Of a DNA stretch of 36,934 nucleotides, positions 1 to 11,445 are shown one piece after another; positions within the stretch are counted from its first letter, which is position 1; every line of letters starts with the position of its first letter. The stretch is from Pseudomonadota bacterium (GTDB lineage Bacteria; Pseudomonadota; Gammaproteobacteria; Acidithiobacillales; Acidithiobacillaceae): contig JAKARO010000019.1 of the NCBI GenBank assembly GCA_021821885.1, forward strand, positions 1 through 36,934, given 5' to 3'. The notes under the pieces are model-generated. The model worked only from the letters and a program-made list of their open reading frames with translations. It did no database searches and was not told where the DNA came from. Position numbers and translations under genes: made by a program.

Positions 1-159
1 TTCTCCGGTGATCTCCGACCCAGTCCGCCCCAGGCCCACTTCACACTGGAATCGCGCCTTGGCGCCAGGACCATCTGTCGTTGGATGGGGCCAATTCTTT
101 TACACCCGTGGAAGCCGTGGCACAATGCAGTATTGGAGTAATCTGCCAGACGGAAAAAT

Positions 160-1019
160 ATGGCTGTTGTTCAGCGTCATCATGACGTGCTTATCCAGAG
201 GCTGGCCCGACATAGCCGCAGCTACAGGGACCCGGTCGAGCAGATCCCCTGGGATGATCTTGATGCTGCCAGACCATGGCTGCCAGACCATCTCCTTTCC
301 CTTTACGGCCTACCCGAATTCGGACATCTGCAGTCCGAGGAAAAGCTTCGGCTATCCCAGGTGGAATTTGTCTCCTTCTGCGAGCTTGGACTCTGGCTTG
401 AGGCCCTGTTTATACAGCGGCTTGGTAGCCATTCCCTACAGAATCTCTACGGAGACGCGCACAGCTATCATTACCAGCTTCATGAACTGCGCGAAGAAGT
501 AGGACACAGCCTCATGTTTCTGGAACTGCAGCAGAGAGCCCGCCTCCCCTTCATGACGCCCCCAGGACAACGCCCCTCGCTGGCCCGATGGTTTGCCCGT
601 TTTGCCCCCGAGGCTTCTGTGGCATTCTGGTCTACCATTCTCATTGGTGAAAATGTGCCGGACCAGATGAGCCGCCAGATTTTTGCAGACAAAACACTCC
701 CGGCAGCAGTGCTGGCCATTACCCAGCTGCACATGCGGGAGGAAGCAAGGCATATGGCTTTTGCCCGGATCACCATCCAGCGCCGGAGCCGCCACCTGGG
801 CAGATGGGAAAAATGGATGCTGAGCCCACTGCTGCGCGAGGTCATGAGGCAGTTTCTTCAGACCGCCTTTTTCCCCGGGCCAGCGGTATATGCCGCAGCA
901 GGGCTTGGACACCCTCACCTCCTGGCGAGGCGGGTACGGCTTAACATGGAGCGTATAAACCTTATGCAGCGATGCGCCGAACCCAGCAGGGAATTTCTAT
1001 GCAGCCAAGGATTTCAGAT

Positions 1020-1023
<4 letters not shown>
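160..1023 (+). CDS. AurF-like diiron oxygenase family protein
   Basis: A 287-residue protein that looks like a ferritin-like diiron oxygenase of the AurF (p-aminobenzoate N-oxygenase) type. It carries two carboxylate/histidine iron-ligand motifs: EEVGH near residue 112 and EEARH near residue 194, the latter in HMREEARHMAF. This EExxH pairing within a helical protein is characteristic of the fold; the substrate cannot be deduced. The ATG at 160 is the only sensible start because an in-frame stop lies at 139, although no clear Shine-Dalgarno sequence precedes it. The stop overlaps the next gene by four bases (ATGA), and phosphoglucomutase follows, so the gene appears to lead a short operon. I see no signal peptide. 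The family assignment rests on motifs and length only; a related membrane-independent desaturase or oxygenase is possible. Confidence 0.65.
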
Positions 1024-2952
<1,929 letters not shown>

Positions 2953-2970
2953 AAGTGGAGGTTAAGCGTC

Positions 2971-3327
2971 ATGGACTTTGAAAACGATCACAGCAGCCTT
3001 GGATATGGCGCACTGGGCGCTGCCCTGGTCGCCGGAGCCTTGGCTGGTGCCATCACTGCACTACTGTTCGCTCCTCAAAGTGGAGAAAGGACCCGTGAAC
3101 AGCTTCGCCGGCAGGCCAACCGCGCCTGGGACCGTATGGCCGCGTCGCAGGAACGGATTAACGAACGGGTGGAAGAACTCCTGGATACCATCGCCATTTA
3201 TAGCGAAGAGCTTGTCCAGAAGGGTAAGGGAATTTCGGAAACCGAGCGCCAGAGGCTCAATGATGGAATAGCCCTGGCACGCGGAGAGCTGGACCGGTTA
3301 CGCCGCCGGCTAGCCCGGCTGGATTGA
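2971..3327 (+). CDS. YtxH-family membrane-anchored protein
   Basis: A 118-residue protein with one glycine/alanine-rich membrane helix (about residues 13-34) ending in the family-typical LLFAPQSGERTREQL. A basic amphipathic and probably coiled-coil C-terminal half follows. This is the layout of YtxH-domain proteins, which are small, stress-linked and of poorly known function. A clear GGAGG lies nine bases before the ATG, only 18 bases after the pgm stop, so it is the last gene of the oxygenase-pgm operon. I see no catalytic motif. The C-terminus is unusually arginine-rich and may contact acidic partners; that is a guess. Confidence 0.75.
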   Translation: MDFENDHSSLGYGALGAALVAGALAGAITALLFAPQSGERTREQLRRQANRAWDRMAASQERINERVEELLDTIAIYSEELVQKGKGISETERQRLNDGIALARGELDRLRRRLARLD

Positions 3328-3352
3328 CCATCAGCAGAGCCGACGCTATCCT
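3324..3352 (+). promoter_or_regulatory. Candidate sigma-70 promoter for tRNA-Pro
   Basis: TTGACC (3324-3329) and TATCCT (3347-3352) are separated by exactly 17 bases. This places transcription start near 3359, a few bases before the tRNA. The -35 matches consensus at five of six positions and the -10 at four. The -35 overlaps the stop codon of the YtxH gene. Confidence 0.55.
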
Positions 3353-3361
3353 AGCGCACAT

Positions 3362-3439
<78 letters not shown>

Positions 3440-3506
3440 CCACCAGCCCCTGCTTGCGGGCGGGACAAACTTTCCTCCCTCCTGAACTCCTTCCCGGTCT
3501 CCGGCG

Positions 3507-4472
3507 ATGATCTCACCCCCAATTGTCTTGGGATCCCTTGCAGTACCCCTCTGGATCCCGATTACCATTCTTGCAGCAGCCATGCAGGCCTTGCGTACCA
3601 GTCTGCAGGCGAAGCTCAAGGGTACCCTGACACCGTCTGGCGCCGGATTCATCCGTTTCCTCTACGCTCTTCCCCTGGAAGCCCTATTTTTTCTGCTTAT
3701 AATATTATTCTGGAAAAGTGGCGCGCTGCCCCATGGCGACCCCTGGTTTGTTGCTTTCTGCCTCGCAGGAGGGCTGGCACAAATTCTGGGAACCGTAATG
3801 CTGGTACATGCCTTTCACAGCCGGGGATTCGTAGCTGGAACAGCCTACGCAAAAACCGAGGCAGCCCAACTGGTCCTGATATCCATCCTGTTCCTTGGAA
3901 TCCATCTCCATCCTGTGGCCATTGCAGGAATATTGGTCGCCTTTCTGGGGGTGCTGGTTCTTTCCCTCGAAAGTTCAGGGATATACTGGAGGGACTTGTT
4001 CCGGGGGGCACGGGAACCTGCCACCCGGTACGGTCTTGGCGCTGCTTCGGCCTTTGCCCTGAGTTCACTCGCTTTCCGGGCAGCAAGCCAGCACCTGGAA
4101 GGCAGCCATTCTGCGGTCCTGACCGGCTTATGGGTTCTCTTTGTAACCAATACGCTCCAGACATTCCTGCAGGGAACCTACCTGTGGTCCTTCCAGCGGA
4201 GCGAGTTCCGGAAAACTCTCCGCTTCTGGCGGCAGGCCTGGCCGGTAGGGATTCTCTCCGCCATTGGCTCATGGGCCTGGTTTACCGGATTCTCCCTCAC
4301 ACATGTAGCACTTGTTCGTGGTCTGGGTCAGGTTGATACACTTTTTGTCTTTTTTCTTGGCCACCATTTCCTGCAGGAAAAACTGCATCCAAAAGAAATT
4401 GCAGCAGTTCTGGCGGTGACGCTGGGGGCAATCCTGATTCTTTTTCCAGACATTCACCTACTGAAAAGCTGA
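3507..4472 (+). CDS. EamA/DMT-superfamily integral membrane transporter
   Basis: A 321-residue hydrophobic protein with about ten predicted membrane helices in two halves, the layout of drug/metabolite (EamA-type) transporters. Typical features are the helix-end sequences around AYAKTEAAQLVLIS (near residue 115) and, in the second half, VALVRGLGQVDTLFVFFLG, matching the conserved end of the EamA repeat. The substrate cannot be predicted. The ATG at 3507 has no convincing Shine-Dalgarno; a later in-frame ATG at 3582 would remove the first helix, so I keep 3507. It is flanked by a tRNA and by the convergent lnt gene, with 77 bases between the two stops. Confidence 0.8.
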   Translation: MISPPIVLGSLAVPLWIPITILAAAMQALRTSLQAKLKGTLTPSGAGFIRFLYALPLEALFFLLIILFWKSGALPHGDPWFVAFCLAGGLAQILGTVMLVHAFHSRGFVAGTAYAKTEAAQLVLISILFLGIHLHPVAIAGILVAFLGVLVLSLESSGIYWRDLFRGAREPATRYGLGAASAFALSSLAFRAASQHLEGSHSAVLTGLWVLFVTNTLQTFLQGTYLWSFQRSEFRKTLRFWRQAWPVGILSAIGSWAWFTGFSLTHVALVRGLGQVDTLFVFFLGHHFLQEKLHPKEIAAVLAVTLGAILILFPDIHLLKS

Positions 4473-4549
4473 CTGGCTGAAGGAAACCCCAGGAAGTATT
4501 CCCCCTGTGCTCCCACAGACCGGGCTTCTATGGGAAATAAATGGCATGC

Positions 4550-6043
4550 CTATGCCAGCCAGAAAAAGGCAACCACCAGAAGAACCCCTGTGATCCCGAG
4601 GTAAGGCCAGTTCCCGAAGCGGCCGAAAGGCGTTTCTCCAGCCATGGGCTGCACCACACCATTCAGGGCTCCGGAGACAAACTGTGGCAGCCTTGCCAGA
4701 ACCCTGCCGTTGGGGGCAATGACTGCCGTGATCCCGGTATTCGTAGCCCGTACGTCGGGTTTCTGCTCCTGCAGCGACTGCATCGCAGCCATCTGCAGGG
4801 TTTGGGCCGAGGCGGAACTGTGGCCATACCAGGCGTAGTCACTGATATTCACCAGAAAAGTGGCTCCCTGACGTACCCCTTTCAGCACATCCCTGGAAAA
4901 CGATTCCTCATAGCAGATGGTCATCCCTGCCAGCTGCCCGTCTACCGGCAGCACCGAAACACCCCGGCCTGCCGAAAAACTGCCAAGCCCGGGTAGAAAA
5001 TGGTGTACGATCGGTCCCAGTATGGAAGGAAAAGGAATATATTCGCCAAAAGGCACCAGATGCTGCTTCTGGTACCAGCGCAGGGCAGCATGGCCATTGA
5101 TTTCCATGGCAGCATTATAATAGCGTTCCCGGCTTTTCTCCGGGATGCCAATTACGAGTATGGCATGATGGTTTTCCGACCACTTCCTGAGGGTGGCCAG
5201 CAGGGTCGGGATCTGCTCCGGGAAAACCGGGAAGGCAGTCTCTGGCAGGATCACAAGACGGACAGATTTGGGCGTTGCGGCGATCAGTCGCGCATACTGG
5301 TACAACACCCTCCCTGTGGTTCTGGAATCCCATTTTTCGGATATGGGCACATCCCCCTGTAGCAGCCGCACCCGGAGCGGGACGCCGCTGGGATGCGTGA
5401 ACCGTTCTACTCCTCCAAAAAAGGCTCCGGCAAACACCAGCAGGATAAACGACGTCCCCAGAGACCACACCCGGAATTCGCGTCTGTGGTGCAGCATCCA
5501 GGCCAGACAGCTGGCAACTGCAGCCACAGCCAGCCCCGTTCCATACTGGCCCAGCCACGGAGCATAACCTGCCAGTGGCGACCAGGTCTGGGTGTACCCT
5601 GTCGCGAGCCAGGGAAAACCCGTGGCAAACCGGGAGCGTATAAATTCCGACAGGACCCAGAGGGCCGGAAGGGCAAGCCAGCGTCCGGAAGGGCCAAAGT
5701 ATCTGGCACCCCACATGGCCAGGGCCGGAAAAATTGCACAGTACGCTGCAAGCATACCGACCAGGACTGCAGAAAGGGCCCAATCCATCTGGGCAAAATC
5801 ATGGAGCGTAATCGAAAGCCAGTAAATGCCGGACGAAAAAGCCCCAAAACCAAAGAAATAGCCGGATACAGCTGCTCTTCCCCCAGTTTCTGCATGATAG
5901 GCGAGAGAAAAAACTGCCGCCAGCAGAACAAAAGCGAGAAAGGGGTAATGGAAGGGAGCGAACGCCAATGGCCAGGCGGTACCCAGGATAAATGGCAGCC
6001 ACCCGAACCGGATACTCTTCCACTTCCTGAAAAACTGTCCCAT
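4550..6043 (-). CDS. lnt: Apolipoprotein N-acyltransferase
   Basis: Transfers the third acyl chain onto the N-terminal cysteine of lipoproteins at the periplasmic face of the inner membrane. The 497 residues split into an N-terminal region of about six membrane helices and a nitrilase-like domain, with a final C-terminal helix. The catalytic triad is visible: Glu268 in LPETAFP, Lys326 in YQKQHLVPFGEY and Cys377 in CYEES. The usual NDAWFG region reads SDYAWYG here. The start at 6043 follows an AGGG five bases upstream, and the gene lies six bases after corC. It closes the miaB-phoH-ybeY-corC-lnt cluster, the usual arrangement in gammaproteobacteria. Confidence 0.95.
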   Translation of the reverse strand: MGQFFRKWKSIRFGWLPFILGTAWPLAFAPFHYPFLAFVLLAAVFSLAYHAETGGRAAVSGYFFGFGAFSSGIYWLSITLHDFAQMDWALSAVLVGMLAAYCAIFPALAMWGARYFGPSGRWLALPALWVLSEFIRSRFATGFPWLATGYTQTWSPLAGYAPWLGQYGTGLAVAAVASCLAWMLHHRREFRVWSLGTSFILLVFAGAFFGGVERFTHPSGVPLRVRLLQGDVPISEKWDSRTTGRVLYQYARLIAATPKSVRLVILPETAFPVFPEQIPTLLATLRKWSENHHAILVIGIPEKSRERYYNAAMEINGHAALRWYQKQHLVPFGEYIPFPSILGPIVHHFLPGLGSFSAGRGVSVLPVDGQLAGMTICYEESFSRDVLKGVRQGATFLVNISDYAWYGHSSASAQTLQMAAMQSLQEQKPDVRATNTGITAVIAPNGRVLARLPQFVSGALNGVVQPMAGETPFGRFGNWPYLGITGVLLVVAFFWLA

Positions 6044-6049
6044 TACGCC

Positions 6050-6937
6050 CTAGGGAATCCGCTCAGCAGATGCTTCGATCCCGGGAAGGTCAGCAGGAAG
6101 CAGGCGGGGCAGCGTCAGACGGAAAATCTGCACCCGCTTGCGGTCAGCACGCAGTACTTCGAGACGAAGATTTTCGACGGCCAGTGCTTCTCCTACCCGC
6201 GGCACATGTCCCAGACGATGCGTCACCCATCCGCCAAGGGTATCTGCATGTTCGTCGGCAAGATGCCCAGAGAATTTGGCATTGAAATCCTCCAGGGAGA
6301 TCAGGGCATTTACCAGAAAATCTCCATCCTCCCTTGGCACAACCATAACATCTTCATCGATGTCGTATTCATCCTCAATCTCACCAACAATAATTTCCAG
6401 GACATCTTCAATGGTAATCAGTCCGGCTACTCCGCCATATTCATCCACGACCAGGGCCATATGGTGCCGGCCAGTACGGAATTCGTAGAGCAGATGGTCC
6501 AGATGCTTGCTGTCCGGAATAAAGGTCGCGGGACGGAGAAGCTCCCCAAGCTGGGGAGGGGCAGCATTTTGCCGGCAGGCGCGGAGCAGGTCTTTGGCGA
6601 GCAGGATGCCCCGCACATCATCGCGGTCGCCGCCAACCACAGGAAAACGGGAATGCCCAACATCCACAACCCTCTGGATAATCGCAGGCAGGGGCATATC
6701 CATCTCGATGACTTCCATCTGTGCCCGGGGAATCATGACATCCCGGACGGTCATGTCTCCAATCCGGAATATGCCATCGATCATTCTCGCTGCTTCCGCA
6801 TCGATAATCTGGCGTTCACCAGCCTCGCGGATCAGCTCCAGCAGGGTATCCTGATCTTCAATATTTCCCCGGAGGGACTGTGTAAATCGCTCCCACCAGC
6901 TCCGTGTACGCTCACTGCTACTTCGATCTTCACTCAT
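6050..6937 (-). CDS. corC: CorC/YbeX CBS-domain protein
   Basis: A 295-residue cytosolic protein with a pair of CBS domains (about residues 50-185: RDVMIPRAQMEV, HSRFPVV, GILLAKDLL, HMALVVDEYGGVAGLITIEDVLE) and a C-terminal CorC/HlyC transporter-associated domain (ALISLEDFNAKF, DTLGGWV). The family is linked to magnesium/cobalt efflux and, more recently, to ribosome-related roles with YbeY. I start at the ATG at 6937, giving an N-terminus starting MSEDRSS like the enteric homologue. A longer frame from 7036 exists but would overlap ybeY by more than 100 bases. With the chosen start the overlap is eight bases, so the two genes are translationally coupled. Confidence 0.92.
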   Translation of the reverse strand: MSEDRSSSERTRSWWERFTQSLRGNIEDQDTLLELIREAGERQIIDAEAARMIDGIFRIGDMTVRDVMIPRAQMEVIEMDMPLPAIIQRVVDVGHSRFPVVGGDRDDVRGILLAKDLLRACRQNAAPPQLGELLRPATFIPDSKHLDHLLYEFRTGRHHMALVVDEYGGVAGLITIEDVLEIIVGEIEDEYDIDEDVMVVPREDGDFLVNALISLEDFNAKFSGHLADEHADTLGGWVTHRLGHVPRVGEALAVENLRLEVLRADRKRVQIFRLTLPRLLPADLPGIEASAERIP

Positions 6938-7466
6938 CTTCTGGAATTTCATATGGGTCGGCCACACCCATTTCAGCCAGCAAACGGATTTCGAGAGCCT
7001 CCATTGCCAGAGCCTCCCCATGTTCCTGATGGTCATACCCCAGCAGATGCAGGGTGCTATGGATCACCAGATGCCGATAATGGTCGAGCAGATTCTTGCC
7101 CTGGGCGGTGGCTTCAGCGGCCACCACTTCAGGCGCAAGGGCAATATCGCCCAGTATGGTTCGGCGTGAGGACACGACCGGAGAAACGGTGGCCGGAAAT
7201 GAAAGACAGTTGGTTGGTTCCGCCCTTCCACGGAACTCTCCGTTCAGCCTGGCCATTTCCCTCCCGCTGACAAGATGAAGAGAGATCTCTACCCTGTCCG
7301 CCGCATCCAGAGAATTTTCCTGCAGCCGGCTGCTGCGGGGAGCCTCAAGGGCCTTTGCCACCGCTTTGCGCAGCTGCATGCGGCTGGGCAATCCCCCCCC
7401 CGGGCTGGCCACCTCTTCGCTGGCACCATAGCGCAAATACAGCCCTAAAACTTTCCCGGAGCTCAT
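6930..7466 (-). CDS. ybeY: Endoribonuclease / rRNA maturation factor YbeY
   Basis: A zinc-dependent enzyme acting in 16S rRNA 3'-end maturation and ribosome quality control. The 178-residue protein shows the family's metal-binding signature HSTLHLLGYDH, with His136, His140 and His146 as ligands. The N-terminus carries about 50 residues before the conserved core. The ATG overlaps the phoH stop in an ATGA, with GGAGAGGTGA just upstream as ribosome-binding site. The downstream overlap with corC is eight bases. Confidence 0.95.
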   Translation of the reverse strand: MSSGKVLGLYLRYGASEEVASPGGGLPSRMQLRKAVAKALEAPRSSRLQENSLDAADRVEISLHLVSGREMARLNGEFRGRAEPTNCLSFPATVSPVVSSRRTILGDIALAPEVVAAEATAQGKNLLDHYRHLVIHSTLHLLGYDHQEHGEALAMEALEIRLLAEMGVADPYEIPEDE

Positions 7467-8455
7467 TCACCTCTCCCCTGCTGCCGGTCATAGGCCTGCA
7501 CTATACGGGCGACCAGAGGATGGCGGACCACATCCGCGCTCTGAAAAAAAACCATGGCAACACCTTCCACCGAGGTCAGCAGGTCAATGGCCTGCACCAG
7601 GCCGGATGGCTGCCCCCGGGGAAGATCCACCTGGGTCACATCTCCAGTAATCACAGCCCTGGCTCCAAACCCCATGCGCGTCAGAAACATCTTCATCTGC
7701 TCCGGCGTGGTATTCTGTGCCTCATCCAGAATGATAAAAGCTTCATTCAGCGTTCTTCCGCGCATGTATGCCAGGGGCGCAACCTCAATTATCTGCCGTT
7801 CCAGCAGCTTTGCGACCTTTTCAAATCCCATCATCTCATACAGGGCATCGTAGAGAGGACGGAGATAGGGATCCACCTTTTCGCTGAGAGAACCCGGGAG
7901 AAAACCCAGTCTCTCCCCTGCCTCGACAGCCGGTCGAACGAGAACGAGACGCTGGACCTGCTGCTGCTCCAGCTGTTCTACTGCAGCAGCTACCGCCAGG
8001 TAGGTTTTCCCTGTTCCCGCAGGACCAATGCCGAAACAGAGGTCGTGCCGGCGGATGGACTCCAGGTACAGTCTCTGCCTGGCCCCCCGCCCCCGAATTA
8101 GCCCCTTGCGCGTATTGATCCCGGCAACGTGCTCCAGCTCAGGTACTTTTTCCGCTTCCAGCCTCGCGGTCTGGATACTGTGATGCACCCAGTGGCTGCT
8201 CAGGTTCCGGCCCTGCTTCGCATGCCCGTACAGCTGTTTCAGAACCACGGCAGCCGCTTCGACCGCCTGCGCGGGACCCGTGATATGGAAGCGGTTGCCG
8301 CGTGGAAGTATCACCACACCAAGCCGGGTTTCCACCTGCTTCAGGTGGGTATCCAGTTCACCGGCAATTTCCGCCAGCTGGGCGGAGGTAGCACCCTCCG
8401 CAACAAATTCTGCATGCACCGGACTGTCCGGAAGGGGAGGAGGCTCCAAGTTCAT
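7463..8455 (-). CDS. phoH: PhoH-like ATPase (YbeZ)
   Basis: A 330-residue cytosolic P-loop ATPase of the PhoH/YbeZ type, generally encoded beside ybeY and thought to act with it in RNA metabolism. Walker A is GPAGTGKT (about 144-151) and Walker B is IILDEAQN (about 241-248). The intervening [16 protein letters not shown] and later [12 protein letters not shown] are typical of the family. A KH-like N-terminal part precedes the ATPase domain. It starts within an ATGA overlap with the miaB stop and ends within an ATGA overlap with ybeY, so expression of the three is tightly coupled. Confidence 0.95.
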   Translation of the reverse strand: MNLEPPPLPDSPVHAEFVAEGATSAQLAEIAGELDTHLKQVETRLGVVILPRGNRFHITGPAQAVEAAAVVLKQLYGHAKQGRNLSSHWVHHSIQTARLEAEKVPELEHVAGINTRKGLIRGRGARQRLYLESIRRHDLCFGIGPAGTGKTYLAVAAAVEQLEQQQVQRLVLVRPAVEAGERLGFLPGSLSEKVDPYLRPLYDALYEMMGFEKVAKLLERQIIEVAPLAYMRGRTLNEAFIILDEAQNTTPEQMKMFLTRMGFGARAVITGDVTQVDLPRGQPSGLVQAIDLLTSVEGVAMVFFQSADVVRHPLVARIVQAYDRQQGRGE

Positions 8456-9813
8456 GCCCTGCCAGAAGCTGCCACTGCCATGGCAGGAGAAGTTCCAGGC
8501 CGGCCACGCAGGCTGTTTGGCAGGACCTGCTCAATCAGGATGGGCAAGATCTGCCCCGCGATCCCGGCAGGGCCCGCAAAGTTGACTGGCCGGTTGCAGA
8601 GCGTCCGACCCGTCCATTCTTCCGGATTTCGGCGGGAGGGTCCCGTCACCAGCACCGTCTGCCATGTTCCGACCATGGTCTCGCTGTATTCCTGCGCAAA
8701 ACGGGTGATGCGGGCCTGGAGAATCGCAAGGCGCGAGTCCTTGACCTCTTCCGGAACGCTGTCCCGGATCCTGGTAGCGGGAGTATTGGGGCGTGGACTG
8801 TACTTGAAGGAAAAAGACTGGTCAAAGCGGACGTTGCAGACCAAATCCATGGTAGCGGCAAAATCTTCCTCCGTTTCCCCCGGGAAACCGACAATAAAAT
8901 CGGAGGATATCCGCATGTCCGGTCTGGCCTCACGAAGTTTATGGATTTTTTCCAGATATTCGGCCACTGTATGCTTGCGGTGCATCCTCCTCAAAATCCG
9001 GTCCGAACCGCTTTGCACCGGAAGATGCAGATGCGGCACCAGGGCCGGAATATCCCGATGGGCGGCGATCAGCCGGTCGTCCAGATTATTGGGATGCGAC
9101 GTCGTATAGCGGATCCTCTGCAGCCCGGGAATGCCAGAAAGACGCTCCAGGAGACTGGCCAGATCCCCCTCCCCCACCAGTCCGGTGGCCCCACGATAGG
9201 CATTCACATTCTGTCCCAGCAGGGTAATTTCCACGACCCCCTGCTCCACGAGCTGCCGCACCTCCCGGATTATGTCTGGCATGGGCCGGCTGTATTCCCG
9301 CCCCCGGGTATGGGGTACAACACAGAAGGTACAGAATTTGTCGCAGCCCTCCTGTACTGTGACAAAAGCGGTTGGGCCATTCCGCCCGGGCCGTTCGGGC
9401 AGCCGGTCAAACTTCTCAAGCTCCGGGAAGTCCAGATCCACCTGCGGGCGGCGCTCGGCAAGACAGGCATCCAGCATGTCTGGAAGCCGATGCAGGGTCT
9501 GGGGACCGAACACAAGATCAACGAATGGTGCCCGACGCCGGAGCCTTTCGCCCTCCTGGCTCGCAACACACCCTCCTACGGCAATGACGCGTGCCGGATC
9601 CTGCTCCTTGAGTGGGCGCCAGAATCCCAGCTGGGTATATACCTTGTCCTCGGCTTTTTCCCGGATGGAACATGTATTGAGAATCAGGATATCCGCCATG
9701 GCCGGATCTTCCACAGGTGTCAGTCCATGGCTGGACGCAAGGAGGTCGGCCATCCGCTCCGAGTCATACTCGTTCATCTGGCAGCCAAAAGTCTTGATGT
9801 AGAAATGGCGCAA
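8452..9813 (-). CDS. miaB: tRNA-2-methylthio-N6-dimethylallyladenosine synthase
   Basis: A radical-SAM methylthiotransferase that modifies A37 of tRNAs reading UNN codons. The 453 residues contain the N-terminal [4Fe-4S] cysteines Cys11 ([10 protein letters not shown]), Cys48 (NTCSIREKA) and Cys82 (GGCVASQ). The radical-SAM triad is Cys157, Cys161 and Cys164 (CDKFCTFC), and a TRAM-type C-terminus follows. The start appears to be a TTG at 9813: no ATG or GTG lies in frame nearby and the N-terminus ([11 protein letters not shown]) fits the family from this point. The region upstream gives only a weak GGG ribosome-binding site. It heads the phoH-ybeY-corC-lnt cluster. Confidence 0.95.
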   Translation of the reverse strand: MRHFYIKTFGCQMNEYDSERMADLLASSHGLTPVEDPAMADILILNTCSIREKAEDKVYTQLGFWRPLKEQDPARVIAVGGCVASQEGERLRRRAPFVDLVFGPQTLHRLPDMLDACLAERRPQVDLDFPELEKFDRLPERPGRNGPTAFVTVQEGCDKFCTFCVVPHTRGREYSRPMPDIIREVRQLVEQGVVEITLLGQNVNAYRGATGLVGEGDLASLLERLSGIPGLQRIRYTTSHPNNLDDRLIAAHRDIPALVPHLHLPVQSGSDRILRRMHRKHTVAEYLEKIHKLREARPDMRISSDFIVGFPGETEEDFAATMDLVCNVRFDQSFSFKYSPRPNTPATRIRDSVPEEVKDSRLAILQARITRFAQEYSETMVGTWQTVLVTGPSRRNPEEWTGRTLCNRPVNFAGPAGIAGQILPILIEQVLPNSLRGRPGTSPAMAVAASGRA

Positions 9814-9918
9814 TCGTTTTACCCAAAAATGCCTGTCGCCTAAGCATGATAGGGTCCCGAAGACAAGTTGACAACCTGGCCTTCCAGACTTCCCGCACCG
9901 CCAAAAAAGAAAAGGAGC

Positions 9919-11406
9919 TCAGGTCCCGCAAAAGGTCCGGTAGGGCCCAAAATCGGCCGGCATGGGCTCCACATAGGGAGCCCATTCAGGTCTGGGTGAA
10001 AACGGATGTGTCACCACATCGAGAAGCCTGTGAAACGGCTGAAAGTCTCCAGCCCGGGAAGCGGCAGCAAGGGCAATTTCCACCTGGTGATTGCGTGGTA
10101 CATACAGCGGATTGACAGCATCCATGGCTGCGGACACAGTTTCTGGCGTACCCTCCACAGCCGTCACGCGGCTGCGCCAGCGCCCCAGCCAAGACTGCCA
10201 GTGCGTTCCAAGGGATGGCAACCCCTGGGAGAGAGGGTCCGTTCCCCGAAGCCAAAGACTAAGCCGACGAAAAAACTGTGTATAGTCTTCCTGGGAATCT
10301 GCAAGAATTTTCAGGAGTTCTTCCAGAAGCTCACTGTCCTGCGGACCGGGCGCGGCCAGGCCAATTTTGCAGCCCAGAACCTCTCTCCATGCTTCGCGAT
10401 ATTGGCCCGGAAAGGCATTCAGGCACCCGGTGAGAAGTTCGGCCGCATGCCCGGGGACAGAATCTACTAATGGAACCAGGGATTCGGCCAGACGCACCAG
10501 ATTCCACTGGCCAATACCGGGCTGGGCCCCATAGGCGTAGCGGCCGAGATGATCAATAGAGCTGAAAACCGTCTGCTCATTGTAGACATCCATGAAGGCA
10601 CAGGGACCATAGTCTATGGTCTCGCCGGCAATGGACATATTGTCCGTATTCATGACTCCGTGAATGAAGCCCACCCCCATCCAGCGGGCAATCAGCCTCG
10701 CCTGCCGTTCTGCCACTGCCTGCAGAAAAGACAGATAACGCGTCCCGCCCTGAAGGGACAGAAGCTCCGGATAATGGCGCATGATGCTGTAATCTGCCAG
10801 CTTCCGAAGCTGCTCCCGATCATTGTTGGCCCGCGCATACTGGAAAGTGCCAACACGAATATGGCTGGCCGCGATTCTGGTCAGAATTGCACCGGGAAGC
10901 GGTTCCTCACGTATCACCTGCTCTCCGGTAACAACAACCGCAAGCCCACGGGTACTCGCTATACCCAGGGCTGTCATGGCCTCGCCCATGAGGTATTCCC
11001 GCAGCATGGGTCCCAATGCGGCTTTCCCATCCCCTCCTCTGGAGAAGGGGGTTGGCCCGGTTCCCTTGAGCTGAATATCCCACAGCTGTCCTTCTGGATC
11101 CCGGAACTCCCCGATCAGAACTGCCCGGCCATCCCCCAGCCGGGGATTGAAGTAACCGAACTGGTGGCCCGCATATGCCTGGGCCACCGGCTTTACGCCC
11201 CCAGGCAGTACATTTCCCGAAAACAGCTCCGCTCCCGGCGCGCCAGCCAGAGTTTCCGGATCCATACCGAGATACCGGGCAAGTCCGCTGTTAAAGAGGA
11301 CAAGCCGGGGAGCGGGAACCCTGGCTGGACGGCAGAAAAGGCATAGGTCTTCAAGCTGCTCGGCAAAAGTATGCTCGAACAGCAATTCCGGCAGGGGACT
11401 GGTCAT
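9919..11406 (-). CDS. selO: SelO (YdiU/UPF0061) protein adenylyltransferase
   Basis: A pseudokinase-fold enzyme that attaches AMP to serine, threonine or tyrosine of target proteins, known to link to redox stress. The 495-residue protein has the family's LGDGRAVLIGE, QLKGTGPTPFSR and, in the active site, HGVMNTDNMSIAGETIDYGP, where the Asn and the Asp of DYGP bind metal. It ends FCGT, with a cysteine at the third position from the end, the position occupied by selenocysteine in some eukaryotic relatives. I use the ATG at 11406, with GGAGAG nine bases upstream; a TTG at 11412 is the alternative. It is divergent from the DUF445 gene with 39 bases between the starts, and 105 bases separate its stop from miaB. 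Confidence 0.95.
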   Translation of the reverse strand: MTSPLPELLFEHTFAEQLEDLCLFCRPARVPAPRLVLFNSGLARYLGMDPETLAGAPGAELFSGNVLPGGVKPVAQAYAGHQFGYFNPRLGDGRAVLIGEFRDPEGQLWDIQLKGTGPTPFSRGGDGKAALGPMLREYLMGEAMTALGIASTRGLAVVVTGEQVIREEPLPGAILTRIAASHIRVGTFQYARANNDREQLRKLADYSIMRHYPELLSLQGGTRYLSFLQAVAERQARLIARWMGVGFIHGVMNTDNMSIAGETIDYGPCAFMDVYNEQTVFSSIDHLGRYAYGAQPGIGQWNLVRLAESLVPLVDSVPGHAAELLTGCLNAFPGQYREAWREVLGCKIGLAAPGPQDSELLEELLKILADSQEDYTQFFRRLSLWLRGTDPLSQGLPSLGTHWQSWLGRWRSRVTAVEGTPETVSAAMDAVNPLYVPRNHQVEIALAAASRAGDFQPFHRLLDVVTHPFSPRPEWAPYVEPMPADFGPYRTFCGT

Positions 11407-11445
11407 GGGCAATCACTCTCCATAGAGGAATGCTATGATAGCAGC

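Noticed and set aside
118-140. TGGCAC sequence upstream of the diiron oxygenase gene as a sigma-54 promoter
   Set aside because: No TTGC follows at the required five-base spacing.
5393-7270. Long plus-strand frame of 625 codons opposite lnt, corC and ybeY
   Set aside because: It is antisense to three clearly conserved genes and has no sensible protein features.
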